This document shows, piece by piece, positions 56,935 through 64,000 of a stretch of DNA of 64,000 nucleotides. This DNA comes from Actinophytocola sp963727495 (GTDB taxonomy: Bacteria; Actinomycetota; Actinomycetes; Mycobacteriales; Pseudonocardiaceae). The stretch is taken from NCBI GenBank assembly GCA_963727495.1, contig CAVSGQ010000020.1:239050-303049 (forward strand), read 5' to 3'. The notes beneath the pieces are model-generated. The model was not told the DNA's origin and ran no database searches. It was given only the letters and a program-made list of their open reading frames with translations. How positions within the stretch are numbered: position 1 is the stretch's first letter; each line of letters opens with the position of its first letter. Position numbers and translations under genes: made by a program.

Positions 56935-58111
56935 ATGGATCTGCCGGCTGCGATCGTCTGGGACTCCGCCCTGCTGGGCTACGACCTCGGCGGGGACCAT
57001 CCGCTGCATCCGATCCGGCTGGAGCTGACCGTCCGGCTGGCGAAGGCGCTCGGCGTGCTGGACGGGGTCGAGTTGCTCGTTCCCGAGCACGCGCCCGACT
57101 CGGAGATCGAGCGGATCCACGACGCGGGCTACATCGCCGCCGTGCGGGAGGCGCCGATGGCCGGGTGGGACGTGGGCCACGGGCTCGGCACCCCCGACAA
57201 CCCGATCTTCGACCGGATGCACGAGGCGTCCGCCATGGTCGTCGGCAGTTCGCTGCTCGCCGCGAAGCAGATCGCGTCCGGTGCGACCAGGCGCGCGGTC
57301 AGCATCGCCGGCGGGCTGCACCACGCGATGCGCGACCGGGCGGCCGGGTTCTGCGTCTACAACGACACCGCGGTCGCCATCTCCTGGCTGCTGGACAACG
57401 GGTTCGAGCGCATCGCCTACCTCGACACCGATGTCCACCACGGGGACGGCGTGCAGGACGCGTTCTACAACGACCCCCGGGTCCTGACGATCTCGATGCA
57501 CCAGAACCCGCTGACCCTCTTCCCCGGCACGGGCTTCGCCGACGAGACCGGGGGTGAGGGGGCCCAGGGCGCCGCGGTCAACGTCGCGCTGCCGCCGTAC
57601 ACCGACGACCGAGCGTGGTTCCGCGCCTTCCACGCCGTCGTTCCCTCCCTCCTCCAGGCGTTCCGGCCGCAGCTGCTCGTCAGCCAGTGCGGCGTCGACA
57701 CCCACGACGAGGATCCGCTGGCCTCGCTGTCCCTGTCGGTCGACGGCCACCGGCAGATCTACCGCACGGTGCGTGAGCTCGCGGAGCAGTACGCCGCGCG
57801 GCAACTGGCTCGCCTGCGGTGGTGGCGGCTACCAGCTGCTCCGCGTCGTCCCCCGCTCGTGGACGCACCTGATCGCGACCGTGCTCGACCGGGAGGTCGC
57901 TCCCGCCACGACGCTTCCTCGCGAGTGGACGGACTTCGTGGACACCATCGCGCCCGGTGCGGAGCTGCCGGTCGCGATGACGGACAAGAAGAGCACCGAC
58001 TTCGAACCGTGGGACGGCACCGTCGACGAGCGGGTGGACAGCACCATCCGGGACACCCGGCGCGCCGTCTTTCCGTTGCACGGGCTGGATCCGGACGACC
58101 CTCGAGACTGA
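56935..58111 (+). CDS. acuC: AcuC-type protein deacetylase (histone-deacetylase family; one frame break)
   Basis: 391 residues after removing one extra base near 57808. Zn-dependent class I-type deacetylase: GGLHHAMRDRAAGFCVYNDTAVA (tandem His), DTDVHHGDGVQ and the SQCGVDTHDEDP metal region. AcuC removes acetyl groups from acetyl-CoA synthetase. The gene after it encodes a Pat-type acetyltransferase, which makes this a matched writer/eraser pair. Confidence 0.9.
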
Positions 58112-58191
58112 CGACCCACCGGGCGACGGCCCACGGACAGACGATTCGAGCAGAGCGAACGAGAACGCGGCAGACCTGAGGACCGGGAGCG

Positions 58192-60879
58192 ATGGATCCG
58201 TTCGACTACCCCAAGTGGTGGGAAGCGGACGTGGTGCTGTCCGACGGCGGCACCGTCCACTTGCGACCGATCGTGCCCACCGACGCCGACGAGCTGCTCG
58301 CCTTCCACGGCCGGATGTCGGAGCGCACCCGCTACCTGCGCTACTTCGGCGCCTACCCGCAGATCCCGCCGCGTGACCTCGAGCGCTTCACCACCGTCGA
58401 CCACCACGACCGGGTCGCCTTCATCGCCACGCTGGGGGACCACATCATCGCGGTCGCGCGGTACGAGCGGATCGACGACACCGACTCGGCCGAGGTGGCG
58501 TTCGTCGTCGAGGACGCGCATCAGCACCGGGGGCTCGGGCCGATCCTGCTCGAACACCTGGCCGCCGCCGCCCGCGAGCGGCGCATCCGCACCTTCGTCG
58601 CCGAGGTGCTCGCGGAGAACTCGGCCATGCTCGGAGTGTTCCGCGCCGCCGGTTACCAGGTCGCCCGCGCCATGGAGGAAGGCGTCTTCCACCTCGAGTT
58701 CGCCATCGACCCCACCGAGAAGTCCGTGGCCGTCGCCCGGTCCCGCGAGCAGGCCGCCGAGGCGCGCAGCGTGCACAACCTCCTGCACCCGCGCTCGGTC
58801 GCCCTCATCGGCGCCTCCGCCGACCCGGACAAGATCGGCTACGCGGTCCTCGGCAACCTGCTGCGCGCCGACTTCACCGGCCCGGTCTTCCCCGTCAACG
58901 CCGACCGTCGGGCGGTGCGCGGCGTCCGGGCCTACCCGAGCGTCCTCGACATCCCCGACCCGGTCGACCTCGCCGTGGTCGCGGTGCCCGCCGCCGGCAT
59001 CGACGACGTGATGGACGCCTGCCTCGCCAAGGGGGTCAAGGCGCTCGTCGTCATCTCCTCCGGCTTCGGCGAGACCGGCCCGCACGGCGAGAGCGCCGAA
59101 CGCCGCCTCGTCGAGGAGGCCCGCGCGCACGGCATGCGCGTCATCGGCCCCAACGCGCTCGGCGTGATCAACACCGACCCCGGCATCCGGCTCAACGCCA
59201 CCCTCGCGCCCCGCATCCCCGGTCGGGGCCGCACCGGCTTCTTCTGCCAGTCCGGCGCGCTGGGCATCACCATCCTCGCCGACGCCACCACCCGCGGGCT
59301 CGGCCTGTCCACGTTCGTCTCCGCCGGCAACCGGGCCGACGTCTCCGGCAACGACCTGCTGCAGTACTGGGAGACCGACCCCGCCACCGACGTCGTCCTG
59401 CTCTACCTCGAGTCCTTCGGCAACCCGCGCAAGTTCGCCCGGCTGGCCCGCCGCCTCGGCCGGGTCAAACCCGTCGTCGTCGTGAAGTCCGGGCGCAACG
59501 CCGTGCTGCCCGCGCTCGCCGCCACGTCGGTCGACGTCGACGAGGCGAGCGTCGCGGCCCTGTTCGAGCAGGCCGGCGTCATCCGCGTCGAGTCGATCGC
59601 CCAGCTCTTCGACACCGCGCTGCTGCTCGCCCACCAGCCGCTGCCCGGCGGGGAGCGGGTCGCCGTCGTCGGCAACTCCGCCGCGATCGGCGTGCTCGCC
59701 GCGGACGCCGCGCTCGCCCACGAGCTCGTGCTCGCCACCGCCCCGGTCGACGTCGGCGCCGCGGCCGGGCCGGACGTGTTCGCCGAGGCGGTCCGCCGGG
59801 CGCTGCGCGACCCGGACGTCGACTCGCTCGTCGTGGTGTTCGTGCCGCCCCTGTCGGTGCCGGGCACCGCCTACGCCCGCGCCATCCGCGACGCGGTCGC
59901 CGAGCTCGACGAGCGCAAACCCATCGTGTCGACCTTCCTCGCCACCGAGGGCATCCCCGACGAGCTCGCGGTCCCCGGTCCCGGCGGCGCGCCCGGCCGC
60001 GGCTCGATCCCGTCCTACCCCAGCCCCGAGCGCGCCGTGCTCGCGCTCGCCCGCGCCACCCGTTACGCCGCGTGGCGCGAGGCACCCCTGGGCGAGCTGG
60101 TCCGCCCCGAGGACGTGGACGCCGACACCGCGCGGAAGATCGCCGAACAGTCCGATGTGGATGTGGACGGAACGGAACGGACGGTCGAGCTGTCCGACGC
60201 GGACACCGTGCGGCTGCTGGGCTGCTACGGCATCGGCGTCGTGCCCTACCGGGTGGCCGCGAGCGCCGACGACGCGGTCGCCGCGGCCGGGGAGCTCGGC
60301 TTCCCGGTGGCGGTCAAGGCGACCGGCGAGCGCTTCTGGCGCCGCGCCGACCTCGTCGGAGTCCGGCTCGACCTGTCCACCCCGGACGCCGTGCGCGCGG
60401 CGTACACCGACATGACCGGCCTGTCCGGTACCGCCGAGGTCTACGTCCAGCGCATGGCCCGCAAGGGCACCGGCTGCGCGGTCGGCGTCCAGGACGACCC
60501 GTCGTTCGGCACGCTGGTCTCCTTCGGCCTCTCCGGCGTGGTCAGCGACCTGCTCGGCGACCGCGCCTACCGGGCGCTGCCGCTCACCGACGTCGACGCC
60601 GCCGCGCTCGTGCGCGCCCCCAGGGCGGCGCCGCTGCTCACCGGCTACCGGGGGAGCGAGCCCGCCGACCTGGACGCGCTCGCCGACCTGGTCGTGCGGG
60701 TCGCCGCGCTCGCCGAGGACGTGCCGCGGGTCCGCTGGCTCGCGCTGGAGCCGATCCTGGCCTCGGCCGGCGGCGCAGACGTGGTCCGCGCGCGGATCAA
60801 GGTCGGGCCGCACCCGTCGTCGCAGGACAGCGGGCCGCGCCGGCTGCGGTCGCTGACCGAACAGGTCATCCGAAAGTAG
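58192..60879 (+). CDS. Pat-type protein lysine acetyltransferase: GNAT + NDP-forming acyl-CoA synthetase-like
   Basis: 895 residues. The N-terminal GNAT domain (about 20-170) has the acetyl-CoA loop QHRGLGPILLEH. CoA-binding, succinyl-CoA-synthetase-like and ATP-grasp domains follow (GASADPDKIGYAVLGN, GFFCQSGALGITILAD, and KATGERFWRRADLVG near the C-terminus). This GNAT-first order occurs in actinobacterial Pat proteins; they acetylate Lys on acyl-CoA synthetases. The conserved active-site His of true synthetases was not clearly identified, so ligase activity may be lost. It probably opposes AcuC. Intact, no frame problems. Confidence 0.88.
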   Translation: MDPFDYPKWWEADVVLSDGGTVHLRPIVPTDADELLAFHGRMSERTRYLRYFGAYPQIPPRDLERFTTVDHHDRVAFIATLGDHIIAVARYERIDDTDSAEVAFVVEDAHQHRGLGPILLEHLAAAARERRIRTFVAEVLAENSAMLGVFRAAGYQVARAMEEGVFHLEFAIDPTEKSVAVARSREQAAEARSVHNLLHPRSVALIGASADPDKIGYAVLGNLLRADFTGPVFPVNADRRAVRGVRAYPSVLDIPDPVDLAVVAVPAAGIDDVMDACLAKGVKALVVISSGFGETGPHGESAERRLVEEARAHGMRVIGPNALGVINTDPGIRLNATLAPRIPGRGRTGFFCQSGALGITILADATTRGLGLSTFVSAGNRADVSGNDLLQYWETDPATDVVLLYLESFGNPRKFARLARRLGRVKPVVVVKSGRNAVLPALAATSVDVDEASVAALFEQAGVIRVESIAQLFDTALLLAHQPLPGGERVAVVGNSAAIGVLAADAALAHELVLATAPVDVGAAAGPDVFAEAVRRALRDPDVDSLVVVFVPPLSVPGTAYARAIRDAVAELDERKPIVSTFLATEGIPDELAVPGPGGAPGRGSIPSYPSPERAVLALARATRYAAWREAPLGELVRPEDVDADTARKIAEQSDVDVDGTERTVELSDADTVRLLGCYGIGVVPYRVAASADDAVAAAGELGFPVAVKATGERFWRRADLVGVRLDLSTPDAVRAAYTDMTGLSGTAEVYVQRMARKGTGCAVGVQDDPSFGTLVSFGLSGVVSDLLGDRAYRALPLTDVDAAALVRAPRAAPLLTGYRGSEPADLDALADLVVRVAALAEDVPRVRWLALEPILASAGGADVVRARIKVGPHPSSQDSGPRRLRSLTEQVIRK

Positions 60880-60931
60880 GGTTTGCGCCCCCGGATGCAA
60901 CGCGCCGCGCGGCGCGGCTCGTCCTCCCCAC

Positions 60932-61408
60932 ATGAAACGCCTGGGAACCGTCGTTGGCGCCGGCGTTCTGCTCTTGCTCGCGAGCGCTTGCGCCAACCAG
61001 CAGGAGAGCAACGACAACGCGGGCGACTCCCGCCCCGCCGAGCACACGTCGGCACCGGCGAGCACACAGCCTGACCGGCAGCCGGCCAGGACGCCCCCGT
61101 CCGGCGGCGAGAAGGTCAGCGCCGGCCAGATCGACGCCACCGCGCTGCCGCGCGGCTACCCGGTCATGGTGTGGACCGAGGGCGACGGCACCACCGTCGG
61201 CGTGGTCGCGCAGGAGGGCGGCTGCGGCCGGTCCAGCGTCGAGAACGCCGAGACCGGCAGCCGGGTCGTCATCACCATGATCGAGACCGTGCCGAGCGAG
61301 CCCACGGCCTGCACGATGGACCTCCGCTACCCGAAGCTGACCACCCAGCTGACCGCGCCGCTCGCCGACCGCGAGGTCGTGCTGAAGAACGAGCAGCGCA
61401 AGAGCTGA
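60932..61408 (+). CDS. Small lipoprotein, paralogue 1
   Basis: 158 residues. Signal peptide with lipobox (LLLASAC, Cys20), a Ser/Pro/Thr/Gln-rich tether to about residue 55, then a compact domain with two Cys (EGGCGRSS and TACTMDL) that may pair. Clearly related to the next lipoprotein: both have DA-x-ALP, a GC and a AC-T Cys, and a closing AP-L-DR. No known family recognised. Extracytoplasmic. Confidence 0.75.
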   Translation: MKRLGTVVGAGVLLLLASACANQQESNDNAGDSRPAEHTSAPASTQPDRQPARTPPSGGEKVSAGQIDATALPRGYPVMVWTEGDGTTVGVVAQEGGCGRSSVENAETGSRVVITMIETVPSEPTACTMDLRYPKLTTQLTAPLADREVVLKNEQRKS

Positions 61409-61416
61409 CCCGGCCT

Positions 61417-61456
61417 GGTGCCCCGGCCGCGCTCGCCCCGGCGCGACCGGGGCACC
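61417..61456. terminator. Stem-loop between the two lipoprotein genes
   Basis: Perfect 10-bp stem GGTGCCCCGG / CCGGGGCACC around a 20-base, GC-rich loop, eight bases after the first lipoprotein stop. Confidence 0.6.
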
Positions 61457-61501
61457 TCTCCTTCGTGCAACCCGCCTGCCTGCCGCTACCGTCCTCTCAC
61501 C

Positions 61502-62066
61502 ATGAGGGCACTGTGCATCGCGACCCTGGCCGCGGCCGCCGTGGTCGGGCTCGCCGCGTGCGGGCAGGACACCGCAGCGCCGGCGGGTGGCCACGCGACG
61601 AGTTCGGCGGTCACCTCGGCCGGCAACCCGTCGCCGCCCGCGGTCGAGCGTGGAACCGACCGAGCCGAGCGGCAAGCCGCCGAGCGGCACGGAGCCGTCC
61701 GCGCCGGTATCGCTGTCGCCGACCGGCGTGGTCGTGCCCGACGGCGTGACCCAGGTGCCCGCCGACCAGGTCGACGCCAGCGCGCTGCCCGCCTACTACG
61801 AGCACCGCGGCGAGGTCTGGGTGTTCGACGACGGCTACTCCCTGCAGATGTTCGCCGCCGCCAGCAGCGGCTGCACCGACGCGGAGGCCGTCGTGGTCGA
61901 CCAGTCCGGCAGCGGCGTCCGGATCACGCTGCGCCCGCTGCCCGAGACGCCGGGCGGGCGCCCCGACGGCGGCGCCTGCACCGCGGTGATGACGCCGCGG
62001 CCGGTCACCGTCACCCTCGACGCGCCGCTCGGCGACCGGATGATCCACCTCGGGATCGGTCGTTAG
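61502..62066 (+). CDS. Small lipoprotein, paralogue 2 (one frame break)
   Basis: 187 residues after removing one extra base near 61652. Lipobox GLAAC (Cys20), a disordered Thr/Ser/Pro/Glu tether, then a domain similar to paralogue 1 (QVDASALPAYY, SSGCTDAEA, GGACTAVMT, LDAPLGDRM). Its stop codon TAG is exactly where the following insertion sequence begins: TTA at the target site supplies T and A, the first IS base supplies G. Confidence 0.72.
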
Positions 62067-63364
62067 GGCTCAGCGTGATTCAACGTCTTCGAGGTCGGGC
62101 GTGTTGGGTTTGGGTGTCAGGGTGTAGTTCCACTGGCCGTGTAGGTCGTGGCGGATCAGTGGTAGGGCGTTCATGACCTTGTCGCTGATCTTGATGCCGG
62201 TGGGGTAGCTGCCGGTGTCCATGACGGCTTTCACCGTCAGCCCGGTATTGGTCGTGGTTGCGCCGATCAGCGAGACGGCGGTCTCATGGCTGGTCAGAGG
62301 TGTTCCACGCCAGTTCATGGTGATCGCGGAGAACAGCCGATGCTCTATCCGGTTCCACTTTGACGTACCCGGCGGCAGGTGCAGCACGGTGGTCGCCAGG
62401 CCGGTCTCGGTGGCGAAGGCGGCCAGTTCGGTCTTCCAGGCACGCAGCCGGTTGCCGTTGGACCCGCCGGAATCGGCGGTGATCGTGAGCGTCGTCGCGG
62501 CCGGGTAGGCGGCTTTGCCCTGGCTGTTCCACCAGGTCCGCAGGGTGTTGACGGCGAACGCGGCGGTGTCGTGGTCACGGCCGACGTTCACCCAGCCGGC
62601 GTTGGCGCCGATATCGTAGATCCCGTAGGGGATGGCCTTGCCCAGCTCCTTGTCGGGGAAGTCATGCACGTTGACCTTCACCGGGTCGCCGGCCGGCCGC
62701 CATTCCTTGCCGACGTTCTTGAAGTTTCCGATCAGCTCCTTCTTCTTGCAGTCCACGCTTACGACCGGTTCACCGGCCGCCAGTGCGGCTGTGACCTGCT
62801 CGTTGAGGTAGCCGAACTGGGCGTCGCGGTCGGGGTGCTGGTGCCCCTCGATGGTCTTGGCGTTGCCCTGCAGCGAGTAGCCGTCCTCGTGCAGGATCCG
62901 GGCCACCACGTTCTCCGTGCACTGATGCCCGAGCCGAGCCAACTCCCCGACCAGGTGCGATAGCGACTTCGTGGTCCAGCGCAGCGGGTTCATCGGATCG
63001 CCGCGGGTCTCCGGCTCGACCAGGGCGTCCAGGTCCGCGGCCAGTGCCGGATCCAGGACCTCAGCGCGCTTGCGACCACCGCCGGGGCCGCGGGAGCGTC
63101 CTGTCGGCAACGGCTGCGGGTCGTCGAGCTCGTCCCGGCCGCGCCGGACCGTCTCCGCGGCCGCACCGACCGCCCCGGCAACCCGCGTGACCCCACCTCT
63201 GCCGAGGTCACGGGCCTCGTTCCCCAACCACATCCGCCGCTGGCGTTCGGTCAGGTGCGGCCGGATCGCGTCGTATCGACGGACCAGGGACTCCATATCG
63301 GCGGGCATAGCAGAAAACGTAGTCGCCACGAACCCCAATAGTGGGCTTATTTCACTACGAGCCC
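62066..63364 (-). mobile_element. ISAzo13-type insertion sequence, complete
   Basis: About 1,299 bases. Imperfect terminal inverted repeats start GGGCTC at both ends (GGGCTC-N3-GTGA-N3-AA). A 3-base direct repeat TTA (62063-62065 and 63365-63367) flanks it, which I take as the target-site duplication. One intact transposase gene fills it. Confidence 0.8.
62070..63308 (-). CDS. ISAzo13-family transposase
   Basis: 412 residues, intact. DDE residues: Asp in VVSVDCKKKELIGNF, Asp in TITADSGGSNGNRLRAWK, Glu in PPGTSKWNRIEHRLFSA. The N-terminal part is a helix-turn-helix (DPALAADLDALVEPETRGDP). Start ATG (MPADMESLVRRYD); an ATG four codons later is possible. Stop lies in the terminal inverted repeat. 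Frame and codon use show no decay, so the element may be active. Confidence 0.92.
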   Translation of the reverse strand: MPADMESLVRRYDAIRPHLTERQRRMWLGNEARDLGRGGVTRVAGAVGAAAETVRRGRDELDDPQPLPTGRSRGPGGGRKRAEVLDPALAADLDALVEPETRGDPMNPLRWTTKSLSHLVGELARLGHQCTENVVARILHEDGYSLQGNAKTIEGHQHPDRDAQFGYLNEQVTAALAAGEPVVSVDCKKKELIGNFKNVGKEWRPAGDPVKVNVHDFPDKELGKAIPYGIYDIGANAGWVNVGRDHDTAAFAVNTLRTWWNSQGKAAYPAATTLTITADSGGSNGNRLRAWKTELAAFATETGLATTVLHLPPGTSKWNRIEHRLFSAITMNWRGTPLTSHETAVSLIGATTTNTGLTVKAVMDTGSYPTGIKISDKVMNALPLIRHDLHGQWNYTLTPKPNTPDLEDVESR

Positions 63365-63365
63365 T

Positions 63366-63424
63366 TAGTGTCCCGCGCCGGAAATCTGGAACCAATTCGC
63401 CGGCCCCATCTGCGCGGGACACTA
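63366..63424. repeat. 13-bp perfect inverted repeat next to the IS insertion point
   Basis: TAGTGTCCCGCGC (63366-63378) and GCGCGGGACACTA (63412-63424) enclose 33 bases. Before insertion of the IS this would have begun at the lipoprotein stop codon, so it may be that gene's terminator, or the ends of a tiny mobile element. Confidence 0.6.
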
Positions 63425-63537
63425 GCCTCAAGGCCGTGAAGTTAAGGGTTGGGTGCGGTTGTCCAGCCGGTTGAAACGAGCAACGGAGTCCCTGCTAGAA
63501 CGGTGTCGACCAAGATCACCAGATAGCAGAAACTCCG

Positions 63538-64000
63538 TTGGATACTCAGTCTGTCATCACCCGCACCATCACCGTGGCCGGGGGCCGCTACGCGCCCGGC
63601 CACCTCGGTGAACTCACCCAACACCTGCCCTTCGAGATGGTCGATGAGGCACTGGCCGCGACCCGCACCACCCAGACCCGGTTACGGGATCTGCCGTCGC
63701 GGGTCGTGGTCTACCTGCTGCTGGCCGGCTGCCTGTTCGGCGAAGTCGGCTACCTCGGGGTGTGGCGCAAACTCACCGACGCCCTGACCGGCCTACCCCT
63801 GGCCACCCCCACCGCCGGTGGGTTGGCCCAGGCCCGCCACCGTGTCGGGATCGCACCGCTGCGGTGGCTGTTCGATCTGCTCCGCGGTCCCGCCGCCACC
63901 GGCCGACAACCCGGAATCCGGTGGCGGGGCCTGCTGGTCTGCGCGATCGACGGCACCACCCTGACCGTGCCCGACAACCCCCGAATCCTGGCCCGGTTCC
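63538..64000 (+). CDS. IS4-family transposase, 5' part (cut by window end)
   Basis: 154 codons with no stop before the window ends. The N-terminal domain typical of IS4 transposases (LPFEMVDEALAATRTTQTRLRDLPSRVVVYLLLAG) is followed by the first DDE Asp in CAIDGTTLTVPD. TTG is taken as start. The frame contains a rare TTA Leu codon. CAACGGAGT and ACTCCGTTG (63481-63489, 63532-63540) form an inverted pair just before and over the start codon, perhaps part of the IS end. Confidence 0.85.
   Translation, partial: MDTQSVITRTITVAGGRYAPGHLGELTQHLPFEMVDEALAATRTTQTRLRDLPSRVVVYLLLAGCLFGEVGYLGVWRKLTDALTGLPLATPTAGGLAQARHRVGIAPLRWLFDLLRGPAATGRQPGIRWRGLLVCAIDGTTLTVPDNPRILARF

Noticed and set aside
57829..61140. 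1103-codon minus-strand frame opposite acuC and the Pat gene
   Set aside because: Mirror of codon bias of the plus-strand genes; the plus strand has full family motifs.

Overview
The window is high-GC (about 70%) actinobacterial chromosome with many GTG/TTG starts. Most of it is core genome. The order DUF3046 - recA - recX ... miaB - DUF349 - miaA - dapF - hflX ... lexA | LysM gene - nrdR - nrdJ parallels the mycobacterial and streptomycete recA-lexA region. With an Sdh1-type succinate dehydrogenase, a nrdRJ operon and an Amycolatopsis-like LexA N-terminus, a member of the Pseudonocardiaceae is the best guess (inference from gene order and sequence style, not from a marker gene).

Layout. 1-4.65 kb: Lhr-type repair helicase (minus strand), broken into many frames. 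4.8-9.2 kb: two tandem membrane-anchored Hsp70-like proteins, a VOC protein and a tiny membrane protein. 9.2-11.2 kb: DUF3046, recA (SOS box and DnaA box upstream) and recX. 11.9-15.4 kb: Sdh1-type succinate dehydrogenase, closed by a perfect bidirectional terminator. 15.5-18.8 kb: gluABCD-like amino-acid ABC importer. 18.9-27 kb: miaB, a membrane protein, DUF349, a LigB-like protein, miaA, dapF and hflX. 27-34.8 kb: an exported protein, an amidase, lexA, a divergent LysM cell-wall protein, and nrdR-nrdJ with candidate NrdR and DnaA sites. 34.9-37.4 kb: two small TetR-controlled units with clear operator palindromes and a truncated SDR remnant. 37.5-41.2 kb: ABC-F ATPase and prolyl oligopeptidase, convergent. 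41.2-47.8 kb: envelope glycan/glycolipid-type cluster (two methyltransferases, a UPF0104 membrane protein, a glycosyltransferase and a YfhO-like protein). 47.8-48.6 kb: no intact gene, but two tandem matches to the LexA-independent DNA-damage promoter. 48.6-55.7 kb: hexapeptide protein, adenosine deaminase, M23 peptidase, DUF4192, and a dtxR-family gene-galK-galE operon. 56-62 kb: rhodanese, AcuC-type deacetylase, a GNAT/acyl-CoA-synthetase (Pat-type) acetyltransferase and two paralogous lipoproteins. 62-64 kb: an ISAzo13-type insertion sequence and the start of an IS4-type one.

Two themes link genes across the window. The first is DNA damage and dNTP supply: lhr, recA/recX, lexA with its divergent LysM gene, nrdRJ, and orphan damage-type promoters. 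The second is reversible lysine acylation (acuC plus Pat).

Caution on quality: eleven otherwise well-conserved genes, several of them normally essential or central, carry about 24 one-base indels. Nearly all are insertions, and removing them restores full-length proteins with exact codon counts. I read these as sequence errors and annotate the genes as CDS, noting each break.
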